A stretch of 64,000 nt of DNA from Amyelois transitella. Taxonomy: Eukaryota > Arthropoda > Insecta > Lepidoptera > Pyralidae. Where the stretch lies: contig NC_083508.1 of assembly GCF_032362555.1 (NCBI RefSeq), forward strand, positions 8,275,001 through 8,339,000, written 5' to 3'. Below, one piece after another: positions 44,392 to 57,372 of the stretch (positions within the stretch are counted from its first letter, which is position 1; every line of letters starts with the position of its first letter). Position numbers and translations under genes: made by a program. The notes below the pieces were generated by a model. It made no database searches, was not told the DNA's origin, and saw nothing but the letters and a program-made list of their open reading frames with translations.

Positions 44392-47300
44392 GTACGCTCG
44401 TCGACTCGCCGGCCGCGCTCCGCCTGCTCTGCCGACGGATGTGCATCCGATGCACTCGCCGGCGACGGCTGACCGACCGCTTAGATCGCGGAAGACCGTC
44501 TCCACTGACCGTGACGGGAACCGCGAAACGTTTCAGTGATGAACTGTACAAATCGTTTGATAAACACCGGTAAAAGTTTGATAGTCAGCTGATTACTTAT
44601 TCGTGGTTCAAAGTTTTCGTTTGCGGTGTCTATACCAGTGTTCGTGATGATTCCGGGGTGAGATACGTAACGGTGGGTTTAGAACGTCGTAAACGCGTGT
44701 AATATGCTGTAATTCAGTTATATCAGCACGGTGTATCGGCAGTCAGGTGTGCGGCGGCGGCCATGCCGGCTGCGCGCGCAGCCTCCGCCGCCGCCCCAGG
44801 TTTGCCGCCCTACAACCCTGCAAGCTATTTTCGGCCCTATCATCTTTATTATTCAGTGCGTTATTCGAATTCAGGTTTTCATAGCCGGCTTTTCCTCAAA
44901 CAGTTATCACAACATAACCTCAATCTTAAAGTACGTACGGCACCGGCGCGTTTCCGTCCTTGTCTGTTTATGTAGGGCAACACAACAATTGGCAATAACT
45001 TGTAAATTATATTTGTAAAACTATTTGAAATACACACAGAAATGTAATGATTGTTTTATTCCAATCCCGAGAGTCATCCGACTGGTCTAGGTTAAATCTG
45101 CGACATTACAAAATTCATATTTTTCAATATTTTTATTATCAAAAAGTCATGAAGCAGTCCGGAAATTCCTTTACCTATGATTTGTAACTTCTGCTAAAGT
45201 TTCTTGGAATTGTGTGAATACAATCAATCAGCTGACACATGTAAAAGCGCGTCCAAACAAATAAATTTTGTGATATAAAGCGAAAGGTCCGTAGAGTGCG
45301 CGTGCGCGAGTGATGTCCACGGTATTGGGTCGCGCCGTCATGCGCCCACGCCGCACTTTGCTCCCTCTACATCTATGCCAACTTTGTTCTTCTCTGGAGA
45401 TATCTAGGCCGCTGCATCGGCAATACATTTGGGATTTTATTATCGGATCTATCGATCACGAACTCTTACCGGGAAATATATAAACTCATCCGTGCTAGCT
45501 TACAAGGCATTCTTAGAGCATGTTTATTTACATCTCAAAACAAATCGGTTTTCGAAATTATTTTAGTCAGTGTATTATTAACCAAACTTGAGAGGTATGG
45601 TTTAACTTTCTCAAATAAATCTACGCAGATTTTTATTTGGCTTATGACATTTATTCTTAAATGTCGTCATGGAAAACTTTTTTTTGGAGGAAGTAAGAAT
45701 TCTTTTTGCAAATAAACTATTCATATATAAGTGTCTACCCAAAATATTTAAGTTAATAAATAGAATTGCCTCTTAAAAATACACTTAAATGACAATACAT
45801 AATTTCATATCAGTACGACGCACAAAGATTTAACAAATACTTTTTATTGTGATTAATACTGTGAAGTTCAGAGATAATAGAAAAGGTCAACGCTAGTAAA
45901 AACACTTCACCGCTGTTACGATCCGTTTTAGAAAAAAAACTTAACAGGTTTATGAATAATAATTTGTACATATACTTCCAAAACTAAGTCCGTGAACATT
46001 ATTTAAAAAAATAATTTATTCATACGTGGCTATTGACCTGAAAAACTTGAGTTGTTGAGTCACGAAAAAAGTGTCGTTGTTAGACTAAAGTGTTTACACG
46101 AGATGTTTGCACCTTGCCTCAGTTGTGATGATAAGATAATTTTAAATTTTTTGTAGTATCACGGCACTGAACTGTTATCGTTTAATTGATAGGGAGTGGA
46201 GCGCCCGGTGCCTTAATCTCGGCTTTAAAAATATCTACGTCTTCAATATTTCAGCTGTCCGGAAATTTTGCGTTATAAAATCAATCACAGCTCTTTGATA
46301 AGAATGACAGGTTAAATATATCACCCAAAATCCGCAAAGCTTTTATCTCGTGAGTAGGGATTTTACTGATTATTTCTTTCCAGAGAACTGGATGAAAGAT
46401 AAAATCTATGAAGAAGCTGTTATTTAATAACTTACATTTTGTGTAAGCCTAAGCGGTTATAAGGAAAAGTCTAGATGAAAGTTTGTCTCAGTAATGGTAC
46501 TACCTATAGTAGTAGGTAAAGCTTTAACAATATTTTTTCCAATTATTGTCTTATTTGCTCACTATGTATAACTTTTATGATAACACTAAAACGTTTAAGT
46601 ATTCAAATAAAATTCTCGCAGTAAGCCCTTCAAATATAAACGGACGACGTCACCGTTTGGCTTTCGATATAGCCATACCTTATCTAACACATGTTCGGCT
46701 ATTTTTGCCTCATCAAGTATAGAAAATGAATCATTAGTTTTAACATGTGACTTGACTGTTACATACGAATACGATTTTAGTCGAAGTACGTCACATAGTT
46801 ATTTAGGGAAGAGTAGAAAGGATATATTCTTCACGCATCGCTTCCAGAAGATAAATCTATAACGACATTTTAATGATTTCAAAATATTTTTTGCGTAATA
46901 CTCAAGACGCAAAATTTCGTGTTTCGGTTTTTGTGCAAATAACAGCGCATTATGAAATGGGACAAGGATAAGTTATTCTAGTTTATATTGCTAATGTAAC
47001 TCATTACTTTAGCCGAGTCGTTTAACGGCGTGCTGCAAGACAAAAGGTAGAGCTCCATTATCTCGGTTTCCACGGCTGACATATAATTGACACTGTCTCG
47101 GGAATTACACAAACTGGACTGAATGTGTACAGATAAATGTGCCACCGACCGAGTATTGTTTGCGCATTACTTACTTTGTAAAAGTACGGAAATTATGGGA
47201 AACGTATTTGCATTGCTTACTGCCCGAAAGTTATATCATGTAGAAAAGGATTAAAGATCTGATCAAGTATGATAGAAATTAGGTTATGTTATGTCCAAAA

Positions 47301-47439
47301 ATTCATTTAGAAAGTATAATTATACGTGGGACAGATTTTAAGCTTTAAATATGTAACAAAAAATTTAAACGGGTGTTCCTATTTAAATAATACAGATCAC
47401 TTAAAAACAGGTTAGTTAGAGAGAGCCTTAATTTGTAAT

Positions 47440-47670
47440 ATATAATACTTATATATAAAATTCGCATGTCACAATGTTCGTTACCGTACTCCTCTGAAAC
47501 GGCTTGACCGATTCTCATGAAATTTTGCGAGCATATTAAGTAGGTCTGAGAAACGGCCAACATCTTTTTTTTCATACTTTTTAGTAATAAGGGTTGTCCA
47601 CCCTTAACATGTTTTTTAACTAGAAATGACTTAAAAATTACTTATATGAAAAACGTTTGCCGTGACAGCT
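47440..47670 (+). repeat. Dispersed lepidopteran repeat
   Basis: 'tatataaaattcgcatgtca', 'ccgtactcctctgaaacggc', 'ttgaccgattctcatgaaat' and 'tgccgtgacagctagttcat' form a repeat I recognise as common in Lepidoptera. No coding capacity. Confidence 0.65.
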
Positions 47671-50600
47671 AGTTCATTATAAAAATCAATCATCTTGAAT
47701 TTCACGCCACACATTTTCCTTGAAGCCCAGTTATAAGTCTCGGGTATCAGGTCATTGCGTGCCACTTTAGCCTGAGATGAACAATACTCCAAACGGGACT
47801 ATGAACCCGTTCTGGTTATTATAAGTCGATTGTTTGCTCGACGCTGCGCACGCGCACATCGGCTATTTGTTCGCAATTTCCATATTATTTTATGAGACAC
47901 TTTACATTGTAATTTTGTTACCCAGTTTAATCTATTCTTGGTCTTCTCTCTCAGCAGTTGAAATGAGTTAGCTGGTTTACTCATCAATAAAATTTTACTG
48001 TGCTGTAAGTGGCGAGGCTACTTTTATTCGAATGCTTCTAATTATATCAAGTACCATCAATATTAACCGGTATGATTTTAATGGAATTAAACAGGTATGA
48101 TCAATAATTTTAAGTCTTCAGAAAAATTAAAATATTTTCGTTTTCTCGCCTAATGTCACAAGCGGTACATACATATGATTATAACCTTTATTTACCTCAA
48201 TATTTAATTGAAAAACTCTAGGTTAATTTTAAATGTTTTCCTTACATAGATCTGGTGAAAACAGAAAAACAGGAAGAAAAAACTTTAAGTGAGCTATAAA
48301 TTAATGCAAATGACGGAAAGTAAAATGGGACTTTCTCTTTCGGGGATTCTCAAACTTTATGTCGAAGATAGCAGCTTGCGTTGATCGTTAACACAGCCGA
48401 GAGGTTTGCAATCAAGAAGCAGGAAATTTTATTAGCTATAAAATCTTCAAAGACTACTCGAAGACTCGTATTAGACCGGTAGCTAGAGTCTAGCTCTAGT
48501 TTATAGAACCAAAGTATTCATTTAACGCCTATACCTACATGTAGTCTCTAAGGATTTCCATGAAGTTCATATTTGGGAATCAATAAGAAACAATTTAATG
48601 TAAAGTAAATAATTTATTAATGATAGTTAATTTTTCACCAAGTTTCTCGCGAATAGGGTCGTCTATCGCAAATTCTAAAGACATCAAGTATTTCTTCTAT
48701 ATTGATATATTCTGGCTATCATGAACCATCTGACTGTTTAGTTACACCAAGAGCATACTTTCCGGCATATAGACTATAAAATAATTAACCCGTCAATTAA
48801 AAGTATGGAATATTTCTTTTTTCGATAACTATGATAAAAATTTATTACCCGGATGTCCTAGTCTGGGTAGTTATAAGTTCTTGTTACTTATTATTTCCTA
48901 TTGGTTATCTAAGCATATACATGGACCCAGCGTGTTAAGATCACGATACCATCACATGCTCACATTCAATAACATCATTAAATAATAATCACTAATAATA
49001 ATAAACAATTACTACCTATCTTATTTGATTAATTTAAACAAGGAAATATTAAAAAAGTAATAAAAAGCTTACCCGAATAAACACATTTTAGTTGCTAGCC
49101 AATTATGAATTGTTATAATTTAAATTTGGTGATAAACACAATTTTAGTGATAAATTGAGCTGGATGGAGAAACCAAATACATTAAAAAAATTGTAGAAGC
49201 TTATATTTTTTTGGAGTAAAGTTTCAGCTTCAATAACCTCATTTCGAACACAACAACATGAGACATAACCTTGACGTATATTTTTGTGTGAATTCTTCAA
49301 ATAATCTTTCAGTTTAAATTTGAATTATGTTTTTCTGTCTCACGTTTTTGTTATACTTGTAAAAATTGCATTCATTCATTGTAGTAATGAGAGTATGTAT
49401 TTGTAAATTATATATTGGGAAAGATGCTGCTGTCATGCTGTAAAACGTAGTGTTTTAAAGTTGTTTCTCTTCCCGCGTAAATTTTATTAGTCAGTCAAGG
49501 GAAAGGATTATTAAACTTGAGATTCTTTGAGTCTTATGACTTTAGGATCAGTCTTACCCGTAAGGGAAGTAACCGTATAAGATAACTGGTTAAAAAATAA
49601 CCAAGGTATAATGTGTTCTCAAGCATTTTTTTTTAAATAAACCAAAATATCTTGCAAAGGAGCTTCCGAAGACGTACTAGCTCTATTTGTGGGACAAAGT
49701 CACAGCTCTTTTTGTGCGATTTCGAAAAACATACCTTTGCCTTCGTCTATTTAATCCAGACATTTTGCATATGTTGAATAATGCAGAAGGCAAGTCTGCC
49801 ATGCAGAACGGATTGCCCTTATTTAATTTCCACTTTGGGCCTCACATGACGACGTGTAGTCACCAAACGTCATTCACATAGAAACTAGATGTCAGCGACT
49901 GTTTCGCTTTGAATCGGTTCTTGTAATAGGTAGTAATTTAACTGTAGGGAGCTATCTTTACCAGGAAACCATCTCATTACCGTCGTGGCTGGTAAACAAC
50001 TGGTCGCCACGGCTGTTTTTATTGGCATTAGAGTTCGGAGTACTTGTATAATTAATATGCATTAGTAAAAAAATTCAAAGACAAATAAAAGATTCTAAAA
50101 AAGTGTTTCGTATAAATCTCGTAATGTAAGCTCACCATAATATTGTCTTAGTCTTTATTTCTGTGATCAAATGTTTTAAATCGTAATTTAATATCTAAAG
50201 TACTTTGGCGTGACGCATGTACTATAATTTAACTGTAGAAAGTGGTGGGATCCCGCAGCTGATGTTGACGGGATCCCAAATAAACAACCAGGATAAGTCC
50301 CTTACAGCCAAATAGCAAGGAGGCGGAATTCCCTTAAGATGGTCATAACGTCAATCTCACTACCAAGTAAATCATTTTTTATTACATTACTTCATGACAT
50401 GATTTTTTTTATTTAAGTATGGTTATAGTTTTTATTCCTATATCATTCTGCTAGAAACTACACGGCTCAGTAGTGGCCTTTGAGAATCAATGGTGCTTAT
50501 TGTTTACTTACCTAAAATTTTCTAATACCTTTATGTTAATGGAAAGATGTATACAATGTTTAAAGAAATTCCCTTGAAAATTAAAATCTCATTGATTCAA

Positions 50601-53600
50601 AGTATAAATGAAGTCATATCTTTAAACTACATCCCGGTCTCGAGATGTCGCAGTAAATATGCGTGGCATTAGAACGTCACTTAGTATTTAACTGAATCGT
50701 ATTAAATTTGCATAGTATGATGAAACTTCCTGCGGATTCACGTTTCAATTTTAAATGAAAATGGAGTAATTGAAAGCCGCAGGTGCCGATCAAAGCTTCA
50801 AAGCGCATTCATTTTGCATTAGCCAAAAGGGAACATTATTCCAAATCGTTCGACTGCCTACTGATCTGACAGCGAAAAGATTTAGCAAGTGGGCAAAGAG
50901 TGGGAGTGAAGAGCCAACCGCTTACCGCAAATCGTGTGTAATCCCCTTTACAAAGCGCGCAGTGCCCGCATCTGAGCAAACACCAGTTTGGGTGCCGACT
51001 AAGGACCGGATATTCGTTTCGTTTTGCTAGTTATTTCGGCCTAGCCACAAATAGACATACGAGTACGTGTGAACACTTCTTTAGCACGCATAAATCAAGT
51101 CTGAAAAAAATAATAAATCATTGGGCAGCGTATTGCTTTTAGCGTGCAATAAAAGACAGTAGGTAAACCCACTGCGGTTTATTTGTTGCTATTTGAGGAA
51201 AGCTGGCAATGTGTTTCTGATATTTAATGTTCTGAGAAAAATGTATAGGTTTAAATTAAGATTATGACTTGTGGCAAGAACGCCTCTTCTATATGAAATT
51301 TTAAACACGTGAAAAATATTTAATTTTATGTTCAGCATTTTTGTTACGGCAGATAAACATAATTATGACATCGACAACAAATCTGTCCATACATAGGAAT
51401 TAAATATACCGTTGAACTATCAGCATAATTATTAATTGTTTTAAAACGGTATTGACGTAAAAGGAAACTCTTTAAAATTTTATCAGATCATTCTCAACGA
51501 TGATGATAAAGCACGCTTAGTGACATAGGGTGCTTCAGGGTAAAATAACGATCATGTCCCTTGTTAGTGTTAAAAATAAACTATAAACTCATCAATCATG
51601 TCACATGTTTATAAAAAGTCAAGAGAGCAACAATCAAATTAACAGCTTAATCAGTATATAGTGTTGTGTTGTATTTTTTAAATAGATGATTTGTTACTTT
51701 AAAAGTTCAGCGTAGTTTATTTTCGAAGATCATTTGCTCAATCAACGGATTGCATTTCCTCTATAAATCAGTCGACGATTCGAACCGTTCTCTTTTGTAT
51801 CTATTTACACTGATTCCTTTTGAAATTTGTTACATCGTCTTTTAACTGATTGAGGTTAAGAACAAAGTGAACTACAGCAGCGCAGGCGCACCTTCATGCA
51901 CCATTGCCCCCTCCGGTGTTCACAACGTGACATTTTTTGTCGTAGAGTCGTTGGACGATAAAATACCACTGGGATGAAAAAACTGTTTGGATTCGGTGAT
52001 AGTCATGTGTTCTAAGCGGTGGAAGCGTTTCTATTTATATCGAGCTATATACGAAGATTTTTTACGTCTGAAGTTCATGGCGACTAATAATCATTACAAG
52101 ATTCTAACGAACTTGAGACAATTTATAATTTAAATGAGATCTGGTTTTATTCAAAACAAGTCTGTAGTAATTTTGTTTCATGTCGTGATAGATAAAGAGA
52201 TTTTGTGTATACGCTCATAAAATACGACTTATTGCTGACCACGTTAAAAACACTTTTTCAATTTTATGCTTTTACTTGAAAATAGTGTTTATGTTTTTAC
52301 TTAAAAATCTATAATATTGTTAGTGTTTAATCGTTTCTTGGTTTTGGCTATCTTCATATTGTGTTTTGTTTACAATTGGCCTGAGACAATGCATCGTCTG
52401 TGCAGCCCGACCACGCGCACTGCGTGTTCAGATTATTTTCATTGGGGTTAATAATCTTATGAATTATTATGTTAAAATTATACTGTACTTTTATTTGAAT
52501 TTCTATCAGTTTGCGTCGTTATCTTCGCTCTTCATTATTATATAACAAGTACCATTGATTGAGCTTACTTGTGACATAACGTTTAATTTTAAATGGGAAT
52601 TAATAAAGTTAGATTTTCTTTTCTTTTCTTTTTTTCGAATCTAATTACTTACCTTCATGCGGAAAACACATATTTTTATTCGTTACTTTAAAGAGAGCTG
52701 CAAGTTAAACATCTTAAGTTTTGTTGTGGAGGTAGGGTGGATGGTATACTAAAAGGAAAATAGAAAATGTTGGAGTTTTTAGTCTTTGTAAAACTTGTAC
52801 TCAAAGTACCAAGTTCTTTTAAGTACAAAAAAAAAAACACCTGTTGTCGCGGTTTTCATCTGCAAGTTGATCATGAATTTCACATGACCAACAATTTACG
52901 GCTAAATCTATACATATATACAACTATAATATTCCTGCAAGTTGTGTACGCGTGCAGTCTGGTCTGAATTCTTGTTTGTACTGAGAATATTACTATGTGG
53001 CTTGCATAACTCGTGCAATCCGTACATCGAAACGCACATCTGGGAACGTTCTCCTAGACACACGCCACTGCTACAATATAAAGAGGGTATAGAAACGACG
53101 ATTCATATTACGATTACTATGTTTAAAAAATAGATCAGCTACGGCCGCCGCTTTGAATTTTATACGTTTAGGTTCCACGAGGATTGTTTAAATTTTATTT
53201 TGTTTTTGTAATATAAGTAGAAAATATTTCACTACCGCATTATATCTGCTGCGTTTTGTAATGTACGAATTATATAATTTTACATCATGGACATTCAAAT
53301 CGGAGATCTATTGTGAATGAAAAACAAATCAGACATAAAGTTCAGTTTATTCTTCTTACAAATTAAATTGTAAAAATTGTATGTGCGCTGGTTAATACCC
53401 GGACTTTCCATATTTTGCAACTGCGTTGTTGTCATTACTCATGTGTCGCGCACACGACTTCATGCTACCGACTTGCTGTCGCCTTTAGTGAAATGCCACA
53501 TTTTATAATTCGAACCCTTAAAAGTGAACTCTAACATGAACCAGTAAGGTTGTATTTACTTTAAAATATATGCAGTTGTGTGATCTAACGAATGCGCGGT

Positions 53601-56600
53601 ACAAGAGAGCAGCGCATCTTCAAACGACATGCTAATTGACGGCGGTGTGAAGCGAACGCTAAAAACTTGACTATTTTTTTGAACCTCTCAACCTCTCATA
53701 AAAACTGTCGTCGCAGGGTGTTTACTCGTATACCCAAAATCTAACGATTTTGTTTATAGAATCTTTCTAGTAGATACCAGTAAATCAACCTTTCATATTT
53801 AAAAATACACTTATTAGTTAAAAAAATATAATGAAACATAAAAATGTTACTAATTATAGCAAGACTTTGCTAATCTTCAGAAAAATATCAGATAAGGCTT
53901 TCCCCACAATTACGCCAATTTTATTGTGTCCGGGAAAGTCTTAGTTGCAAACTTACTCTGAGGAAGTGTCTTGGTGGAACATGTATGTATGTCAAACGGG
54001 ATTCTATGTTATATTTTTATTTAACGTCTTTAAATGGTGCCTATTTCATCCTTGGAGAAAGAAATGAGACTGCCAAGTTTCTTAGCCTTGCGGTTTGAAT
54101 TGGCAAGTTTAATGTTGGATGATGCTACTCAGAAGACTCCTAATGTTTTTGCATTAGCATAGTCAGTTTTTAGAGACATGATTGTTCAGAGAGATTTCTA
54201 TAGTAGAAAAGTTATTTTTGAAGTAGAAGATATTTTGAAATGAACGTTATTGATGGAGTTGTTAGGGATTAAAGTGGCAATATGGTTTCTGTACCTAGAT
54301 ACATATGTCAAAACAAAACTTTTATCACATTCTTTGTTTGATAAAATCTTTGTTCTCAGGATGGATGTGCAATAACTGATCTGATCTTGCGTCAGGGTTG
54401 CTATACAAATAACTGTGATTTAATAATTTGCTTGACGATATAAGTTATCAGAGAAAAATACTTGATAATTCAGCCGTTTACCAACGAAGACGATTTACAA
54501 CGGATATGTCAATTCATAAGTACGACTTGGAAATGCTGGAAAACAAAATAATTTTCCTTAAAAAAAAACTAAAATGTACTCTTTTCAATCTTTATTTCAT
54601 TGCATCTGTGTTGTACTTAAATAAAAATATGAGTAGTTTCATAAATACAATATTAAATACATAATATTGATCTATGTGACAAACACAAGGAAAAAAATAT
54701 AAAATTGATCATACGTTATGTTGACATACCTATATGTCCGAGATAACGAAATAGAAACACATGATGAAAGCCTTATATCGGTGCAAGATAAAATCTTGAA
54801 GATTCTGTTTACGTCAAGAGTTAACCAAGTCTTTGTTATCAATTTTGGGCGTGTATTTTTAACGATACTGTTATCTGTTTAGATAGAAGATTAAACATAT
54901 TTTAGTCAGAATATGTTACAAAAACATATGTACTGAATACCAGTACTTGCTATAGGCTCATACTGTTTCGCATGTAAAACAATACCTACATCACACAATT
55001 AAACATGTTTGTCTAATAAAGAGTCAATATGTTCCATAAAGAGCTAATAATCCCCAGACTCGAAGGTTTACTTATTGAAACAAAGTTTTTAATATTTTGA
55101 GTAAAAGATTCGAAAAGAAGGACATTAATCGATATATCAAATTTTGAGTAAAAACAAAAAAATATGACATGAGCTCATCTAGTCTTCAATGGTGTGCACT
55201 TCGCACAAACGTCCGAATGGCGATATGGATTACCAAAAATACTACACAAGATATTAGAAACACGATGAGCTAGCGACCTGTCGAGATCTCAGAATCTTAG
55301 TTCCATCTATAAGTCATCGATACAAAGGTAGCTGAGGTATCGTGCTAGCTTTGGATCTGTACAAATGGTATAAAGACGTGATATGTGTATTCGTAATAAG
55401 AAAATGTGGTTTTACTAAATAAAATCATGTTTGTTTATAGAAAACACTGAGCATTTAATTAAAGTGAGGCATAAATAAAAGTGTAAGCAGATTTGGATCC
55501 ATCAAAAATCATGTGGAATGTGCGCTTAACATAGTACATACTTAGTGATTCCCAGACATGAAATTGAACTACCTAGGTTTACAATGTTTAAGAAAATGTA
55601 CTTTACTAAAAAAAAATTTCGCCCTACAATAAAGTGAATAAATTTAAAGTTATAAGCAAGTGAATAACAATAGTTTTGATACATACATGCTGTAAATGCA
55701 ATTGAGAACTCGCTGAAAGATAGATGTTTTTCTGTGTTCTCATTATTTTGAGATATGAAGATGTAGATTATAAACTGGTGGCGTCGACAGACACGGGTTT
55801 TCATTCTGCTCTCCCGCAATCATTTTCGAGAATGTAAAAGAAAGTAAAATATATTCATTCATTTTATTGGGGACTTTATTTAAAACTAGCTGATGCCCTG
55901 CGATGCGACTCATCCGTCTGCCGTTTATGGTTTTAGTCAAATGCTGATCCCCCTAAGAGCGGTCGGGTGAATGATTTTTTATTCCAGTTTTAAGTTGGTC
56001 TAAGTTAAACAAATCTAAGCAAACCACATTGAAATCGTACCATTAAATTTCGCACAATGCGAATACAGGCACATTTTTAGCTTCTTTTGGTCTTATATAA
56101 ATCCTCCTACCGAAACTACCACATTATGTTACATTTCGTGTTTTCACTAACATAATGTGATTTCTTTAAGATGGACACATCGGTTCTCTTATATTTTATT
56201 TATAAGTAACATTTGCATCGTCTCGTAACCTTGACTTGGATATAAGCTGATATCGACTGTTATTTGTATATTGTCGCAGGCCAATGATAACGTAAGGCGT
56301 ATTATTTGTTTGTTCGTTGATAGTTTAAATGTGTTTCGTTTAGCTAAACTTACAGTCTTCAAAAACATTATTATAATCACGTTTGTTTTCCGGAAGTAAA
56401 ATTGTACAGTCAACCGCATATCGAGTTACCCTGGATGCAATTTTAAAACGCGGTAATAGAAACAAATCTGCAGTAAATTTGAGTAGGTTGATATGCAAAC
56501 AGTACGTATGTAGGCACATCTATAGAAGAGTTTACTTAGGTTAAAGTAATAATTGGGGGAAAAAATCAATCAAAACAAAGGTACCAGGAGTACTTTGTGT

Positions 56601-57297
56601 GTGTATCCTAACAACCATTCTCTTTAAGCGCAGCTTTCTTTAGACAAACAGATATCGGACTCCAGTAGACTGATAAAAAGACCACATGCACTTCTGCATT
56701 TTTATCTTCCACCTTGATTTAAACTTTGACTGTGTGCTAATATTTACATACTGCGGGAGTTATATGACTTTAAATGAAGCTTAACAAAACTGTCGTATTA
56801 ACCATCAGAATTGTCGAGTAGTACATCTAAGGATACTCGTATAATACCAGGCTCAACAACAATGCGGACAAAAACTGACTAGTTCGGTAGCAAAGTGCGT
56901 GTGGGAGTGCTGCATGTGTCATATAGTAGGTATTTAATTAGACCGTCATTGAGATCGATGCGGGCCGAAGTAATTATGTCGGCATTCCGTTAGTGTCCTC
57001 TTACTTGTATAGACAACGCTCGTGTAATAAAAACAAAGACCCGACGACCTGAATATTACGTTACGCAATTAATCGTCGCGGAGGATTCATAACTTTTGAG
57101 AGGCATGCGCCGCACTCTGCGCTTACCAGTAAATAATACAGATTGCAGTGTCACTGTGTTTCAAAAATGAATAGAGCTTATTATAAATACAAGAGAATTC
57201 AGATGAATTTGATGAAATACTGAGTAACAAGTGCTACCGTTACTTTAATAAAATGATCGATGTAAGTTCAATTGTATTGTGACCGCAAACCATAAAT

Positions 57298-57372
57298 TTA
57301 GAGACGGGCGCGCATCAGAACCAAGTAGACCAAGATACCCAACGGTATGACCACCATGAAATAGATTAACAT
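57298..57372 (-). CDS. Candidate small hydrophobic ORF (24 aa)
   Basis: The minus-strand ATG at 57372 opens a frame of 24 codons (MLIYFMVVIPLGILVYLVLM, then RARL, then TAA). It is almost entirely one predicted membrane helix with a basic C-terminal tail, and is GC-richer than its surroundings. The frame stays open nine or so codons further upstream, back to a TGA. A weak acceptor ('attattagacag') lies just before, so it could be a last exon encoding a membrane anchor. No homologue is recognised; chance is a serious alternative. Confidence 0.25.
   Translation of the reverse strand: MLIYFMVVIPLGILVYLVLMRARL

Noticed and set aside
44763..44975. Plus-strand open frame starting MPAARAASAAAPGLPPYNPA
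   Set aside because: It has a good start context but is compositionally driven (GC-rich). It lacks a continuation into any RRM and has no domain.
50770..51030. An 86-codon plus-strand open frame in a GC-richer patch
   Set aside because: No domain, no splice context, and the length is within what composition allows.
57035..57055. 'aaagacccgacgacc', which would encode KDPTT as in Musashi RRM1
   Set aside because: A stop follows at once, the preceding bases do not encode the expected VMVM residues, and no splice sites frame it; taken as coincidence.
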